From Chimonanthus salicifolius (lineage: Eukaryota; Streptophyta; Magnoliopsida; Laurales; Calycanthaceae): 64,000 nucleotides of DNA. Under the pieces are notes generated by a model, which was given only the letters and a program-made list of their open reading frames with translations, was not told where the DNA came from and ran no database searches. This document shows, in pieces, positions 59,603-64,000 of this stretch (its first letter is position 1; each line of letters begins with the position of its first letter). Both the position numbers and the translations under genes were made by a program. Where the stretch lies: positions 48,296,111 to 48,360,110 of the forward strand of contig CM023537.1 in assembly GCA_013350335.1 (NCBI GenBank). The letters are read 5' to 3'.

Positions 59603-60820
59603 CATAGGGTTCAGCCATGGTGTATGGCCGAACCCCATGGAAGAGCTTGGATAATTTTAATGGAAAGACATGGTTATTGGTTGGAAACCATGGAAGGACA
59701 TGGATTATTTAATAGGAGGTTTGAATGATGAAAACCATAAAATAATATGATGATGTTAAAAGGGTTCTAATAGGATGATCATGGAATTAAGTTTTAATGG
59801 AAAGAAAGAACCATAGGGTTCGGCCATAGTGCGTGGCCGAACCCCATGGAAGGTCAATTGGTTAATTTTAAATAAGAGTTTGATGTTAATGGTATATGAT
59901 TTTTGACGGGATTAAATGGAGACCATGGAAAAATATAGATGGACTTAATATGGTGATTGATTAAATGGAAGATCAATTATTAGTAATTTTTAAAGAGAGG
60001 ATCTTGAACCATAGGGTTCGGCCATGGTGTGTGGCCGAACCCCATGGAAGTTGTTATTAATTTAGAAAGTATATAGAAATGTTTGGATTGTCTCTATGGG
60101 TAAGGTTTGGCCATGGTGTATGGCCGAACCCCACTAGGGTTTATTTATGGAAGTTGTATATTAAATTTAGAAAGTTTCTATTTAGGGACTTTCTAATTAT
60201 GAAGGTGGATATTGAATTTAGAAAGTTTCTAAATATGGACCTTTTAATTATGGATTTGCTAATAATGGAAGTTGATGAAAATGGAAAATTAGACATCATA
60301 GGGTTCGGCCATGGTGCTTGGCCGAACCCCATAAATCAATGGTGGATTATGTTTTGGAATCTAAACCTAAGGTGATGAAGGTAATGGCAAAGTTGTAATT
60401 AAAGGCTAAAATGAAAGATCATGGGTTCTTTATGGACTTAAGTGGTTAAGGGATTTTTATGGGTCATGTATGGACCTAATATGTTTAAAGGAATTGGTTA
60501 TGAGTTATTTTAAAGGGTTATTGGGAGTGTTATGAATGTTTAAATAAATGAATGGACCTATGTGTTGGAACCTAAGCATAAGTTGTTGGAGGCAATGGCA
60601 AAGTGGTAAATAAGAGTGAAAGTGCTAGACCATGGGTTCCGCCATGGTGTATGGCCGAACCCCATGGGAATTATTTGGTGAACTTAGATGTCTATGAATC
60701 TATGTTCGAACCTAAACATGAGGAATGTTTTGGGTATGATTTTGAACAATGGCAATTTGGTAATTAAGTGAAAATAAGGGACCATGGGTTCGGCCATGGT
60801 GTATGGCCGAACCCCATGGG
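59603..60820. repeat. GGTTCGGCCAT palindrome array, family D copy 3
   Basis: Members at 59603-59640, 59812-59849, 60010-60047, 60101-60135, 60297-60333, 60631-60668 and 60783-60820. All share the loop ggtgt/gtgtg type and extended outer arms (CATAGGG facing CCCCATGG). Spacing is about 90-330 bp. Confidence 0.92.
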
Positions 60821-61205
60821 GATTGGTTAATGGATTTAAAATATTGTAAATCAAGTGAGACTTGGTTTTGATTGGTTATTATATTATAAGGTAACGGGAC
60901 CTCACAAGGTGTTTACGATCGTGAGCGGTTATCGGACGAAAGACAGAAGGACACGTTAGCGGTCTTTAGTAGGATTCCACATCTTTGAAACCATGGGTTG
61001 AATGTACAATGTTTTATCTTATTTTGATGAATTTATATTGCAAATGATATGTTTTAAAATGTGAATTTTAAATGCTATGTTTATTTGTATAAAATAGCAT
61101 GTGTTGGATATGTTTCAAAAGGTGATTTTAAATGCTATGTTTATGTTATAAAATAACATGTGTTTCATTGGCATCTCATGCATGGCATAATGTGAAGGAT
61201 TTGTA

Positions 61206-61335
61206 ACCGGAGGGTCCACACTCCTTCGGGGCGTCCGAAAAACCTATGTTGGGTACCTTGATGTGTTTTTCCATCAGGAAGAAACCGGAGGGTCCACACT
61301 CCGTCGGGGCATCCGAAAGACTTATGTGATGGGTA
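61206..61335. repeat. 78-bp tandem repeat, family D copy 3
   Basis: ACCGGAGGGTCCACACTCC begins at 61206 and 61284. It is the reverse-complement relative of the 81-bp repeat at 17210-17371. Confidence 0.85.
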
Positions 61336-61448
61336 CTTTTATGTACATGTGATGGGTGAGACTCATTACATGACATCGTTTTATATGGTTTTGGACATTA
61401 TGATATTATATATGTTTTGTACTAATCATGTGTTAGCCCTAATTGGAA

Positions 61449-61487
61449 TACTGGGCGCGTTGTTCTAACGCCCTACTTTTACCCTAG
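61449..61487 (+). promoter_or_regulatory. Conserved acceptor-like block, family D copy 3
   Basis: TACTGGGCGCGTTGTTC, then TAACGCCC and a pyrimidine-rich run ending ACCCTAG. Confidence 0.6.
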
Positions 61488-61983
61488 TGGATGACACAGG
61501 AAATCAGGGGAACGTTGAACGCAAGGAGGGCTAGGCATAGGAGCTTGGATGATTTAGTTTATATTTTGAATAAAGTTACTTACGGACATGTATTTGAGTA
61601 ACTAGTTTCCGGGCATGTAATAATTTAGATGTTTGGATGTTTGATGGATAATTATGTTACGTTAATTATTGATTAAAGACTTGACGTACTTTGCTATCTG
61701 AAATGGAATAGAACTTGGTTCTATTATGATTCCGCATGATATGATTATGATTCTATAGTTATGATTTTATTATTCCACATGTTGATGTTGTTATGTGTGA
61801 ATCGTTTTCATGGACTTAGTCCATGCACACATTAGGTTGGCCAGTTAAGGGTCGGACTTTAAAAGTTCGGACTTAGCTCGCGTCGTAACGTCCAACTCTC
61901 TATCACTTTACTCTGTTATAAAAAAAAAAAAAATAGACTCTGATTTACGGGAAGAAGCGAGTGAAAAAGGGCGAGGCGTTACA

Positions 61984-63450
61984 TGAAACCTGACCCGAGC
62001 CATTCTACATGGGCCTAAAGATTGAAGCCCAATGAGTTGTCCAAGATCCAAAAGGTGCCACATGTGCAGTTGAAAGTTTGAATAGACCCCACTAATGCAT
62101 CATTGTTGGAAGTCTTGAGATTCCAAATTACATTTGAATTGGGATACCGTGTGGTGTGCAAGCACCACTGTATGGATTATGCAAAGTGCAACACTGAGTG
62201 TAGTTGTTTTAGGATTTAGTTAGTTCTTTTTTTTTTTTTTAATTCAAATGACTGTATTAGTTTCGGAATAAGAAATGAGGGTCGATTCATGGACCTTAGG
62301 GTTGTGGTTTTTTTATTTAAAGGGTTGTAATCTGCAAAATTGGTAGAACTCATTATAAAATTAAATTTTAATTTTCTAAAGAAAATTCGTTGGAGATTGA
62401 ATATCTAAGAATTGCATATTGAATCATGATCGAGTCAAGGACAATTCAAGGTTGATTTGAAATCCACCCTTCAAAACTCGATAAGCCTAAACTCACTTAG
62501 TCTTTGGGTTGATTGGATCAAATTTTAGAGTTAATTAAAAACAATTTTGGCCGAAACAACTGCTGGCTTTAATTAGCTGAGTCACATTGATTCACTGGAC
62601 GCAAATCCCAAAAGATTGTTTTTCAACTAGGAGTTTAATCTAACCACGGGATTTGTTGGTGTGGGTTTAGATGTTAGTTGATGGCCAGTTAAGGATTTAA
62701 ACAACCAGATTCCAAACCTATTAAGATTGTGTTTTTTAGTCTTAATTGAAATCTAATAAGCGCGTCCCATTGTTGGGGACTGATGTGCAAACCCTACCTT
62801 GTTGCTATAGAGAATACAATCCCTGTTACAGGCCTTCCCTTACAATTCTTTGGTAAACAGTGGGTTCTTGACTCGTGAGAGGGCAAGTCCTGATCATCAG
62901 TCCTAGAGGACCAGCTTCAAACCACTTGAGCCAGGTCGAGTAATCGACTGCAGGCCAAGTCCTGCATACAGTTCGATTATGTGTTGCAGGTCACCTGTAG
63001 AGTGGGCAGTCCTCGGTGTGCTTCAAATCAGACCCTACAAGACCCAATCCTAGGCCCTGACCAAGTCTAGACTGATTTTGTCCCTTTCAGACCCGATTAT
63101 TCTGTGAAGAGAGTTGTTTTAGTCATTATTTGACAAAATGTCTCAGTTTTTGTTTTTATTTGATTATTTCGGCCAAAGAAATTTTGGAGAACCAAGTTAG
63201 GGATGAAATTTCATAAAGGTTTTGTTAAAATTCATTTGGCACGATTTTGAAATTTACTACGTTGATCTTCATCCTATTAATTTAATTCAATTAATTCCAT
63301 CATTATTTGAGTTGGAATTACCATTTAAAGCCTGTGGGCTGTGTTAAACTCGTTTGGTTCTTTAACTTCCACTAATCAGGGTATCTAGGGTTGTGTCAGA
63401 TCTTCCGTTTAGCAATTGAGGTTGGGTGCCTTAACCTTGGCAGTCAACAT
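61984..63450 (+). other. Spacer, probably including an LTR of the edge element
   Basis: No gene. The primer binding site at 63455 implies that an LTR ends shortly before it, near 63450, but I could not locate its start or confirm its end. Confidence 0.35.
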
Positions 63451-63454
63451 TAGT

Positions 63455-63466
63455 TGGTATCAGAGC
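63455..63466 (+). other. Primer binding site of the edge retrotransposon
   Basis: TGGTATCAGAGC, complementary to initiator tRNA-Met, 128 bp before the gag start. Confidence 0.75.
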
Positions 63467-63593
63467 TGAGTTATTTGAAAATGTTATTCGATCATCTTGT
63501 GATTGGCTTATTCCATCACTGTTGATTATTTTTATTACTCCACAACCTGTTGTGTGCTATCTGATTCCAGGATCCTACTAGTTCAGGTTAACT

Positions 63594-64000
63594 ATGGCAA
63601 GGTGTCACAACCTTCGTAGCCGTTAAGTTAGGGAATGATAACAAGATCCCTACAAGCCCCGCTCATCGGATCATAAGTGATCTAGAAGATGGTCGCCTAG
63701 ATCGTCTTGAAGTCACAACAAATGTCTAGATTAACTGGCTGAGTTGGTGGCTAGTCTATCTAAGGAAGTTGCAGCTCTGCGAATGTAGACAAGTCAACAA
63801 CCCCCTAGATCTCCTTCAGTTAGTTATGAGGATAGTAGACAATCACCTTCATCAGATGAAAGAGAATTTAATATTCCTTCTCCTTCTAAACATAGAGCAA
63901 GACATGTGGATAAACGACAAGAGTGTGGAAATCGAGCAAGTCTTGAATCATATGGAATTCAAATCGACATTCCAGACTACACATGCAGAACAAAAAATGA
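63594..64000 (+). pseudogene. Ty3/gypsy-like gag start, broken, runs off the edge
   Basis: ATG at 63594 opens MARCHNLRSR and hits a stop. In other frames recognisable gag-like sequence continues: LAELVASLSKEVAAL (likely coiled coil), a Ser/Pro-rich linker (PPRSPSVSYEDSRQSPSS) and YGIQIDIPDY, like the start of the gag core (DIPEF type) of this class. At least two stops or frame changes make it non-functional here. The window ends in it. Confidence 0.6.

Larger units (their letters stand above)
58859..61983 (+). mobile_element. Solo LTR, family D copy 3, opposite orientation
   Basis: It starts TGTAACACCCCGG and ends GGGCGAGGCGTTACA, with flanks tgcaa and tgaaa (one mismatch). Length 3125 bp. 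The plus strand is sense: TATA box (59385-59392), donor-like GCTG|GTTAGTG (GT 59575-59576), seven-copy palindrome array (59603-60820), 78-bp tandem repeat (61206-61335) and the acceptor block ending ACCCTAG (AG 61486-61487). It faces copy 2 across 680 bp, so the two could pair as a large inverted repeat. Confidence 0.87.

Overview
The window is nuclear DNA of a flowering plant with a large, repeat-rich genome. It has spliced GT-AG genes, a plant-type PEX13, a tau-class glutathione S-transferase, long introns, AT-rich spacers and many plant retrotransposons. No prokaryotic or viral gene organisation is visible. The species cannot be named from the sequence.

Genes are few. On the minus strand at 1156-2207 lies a single-exon RING-H2 ubiquitin-ligase gene broken by one nonsense codon and one frameshift, with a partial tandem copy of its 3' end at about 750-1012. 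At 27414-28253 (minus) is an apparently intact two-exon tau GST. At 31664-50416 (plus) is an apparently intact five-exon PEX13, a peroxisomal docking protein. Its first intron is about 17.2 kb and holds an antisense full-length L1-type LINE with target-site duplication (40673-48059), a second LINE fragment, three LTR-like blocks, a threefold ~400-bp tandem repeat and an organelle-derived segment with half of a plastid tRNA-Pro gene.

The remainder is mostly LTR retrotransposon sequence, nearly all of it solo LTRs. I find five long LTRs (2.4-3.8 kb of own sequence) with TG/CA-type ends and exact 5-bp target duplications, or one mutated end base: 5114-11512, 5966-9191, 16573-22792, 17821-20242 and 54652-58176. 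A sixth (58859-61983) has a one-mismatch duplication and a seventh (11812-15635, minus) has an eroded end. Two are nested in others. There is also a TRIM element (12110-12742), a 335-bp solo LTR (53926-54260), a tRNA-type SINE (about 3206-3400) and the start of a Ty3/gypsy-like element running off the right edge.

The most unusual signal is the shared internal plan of the long LTRs. Most show a TATA box, a pyrimidine-rich leader and a good splice donor, then a cassette of repeated short palindromes or minisatellites, then a conserved block (core CTGGGC...CTCACCC or CTGGGCGCGTT...AACGCCC) ending in a splice-acceptor-like TAG or CAG a few hundred bases before the LTR end. This looks like an LTR-internal intron carrying family-specific palindrome arrays. 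The second unusual structure is a ~1.75-kb multi-level palindrome (29640-31397) that ends in a 100-N assembly gap just upstream of PEX13.
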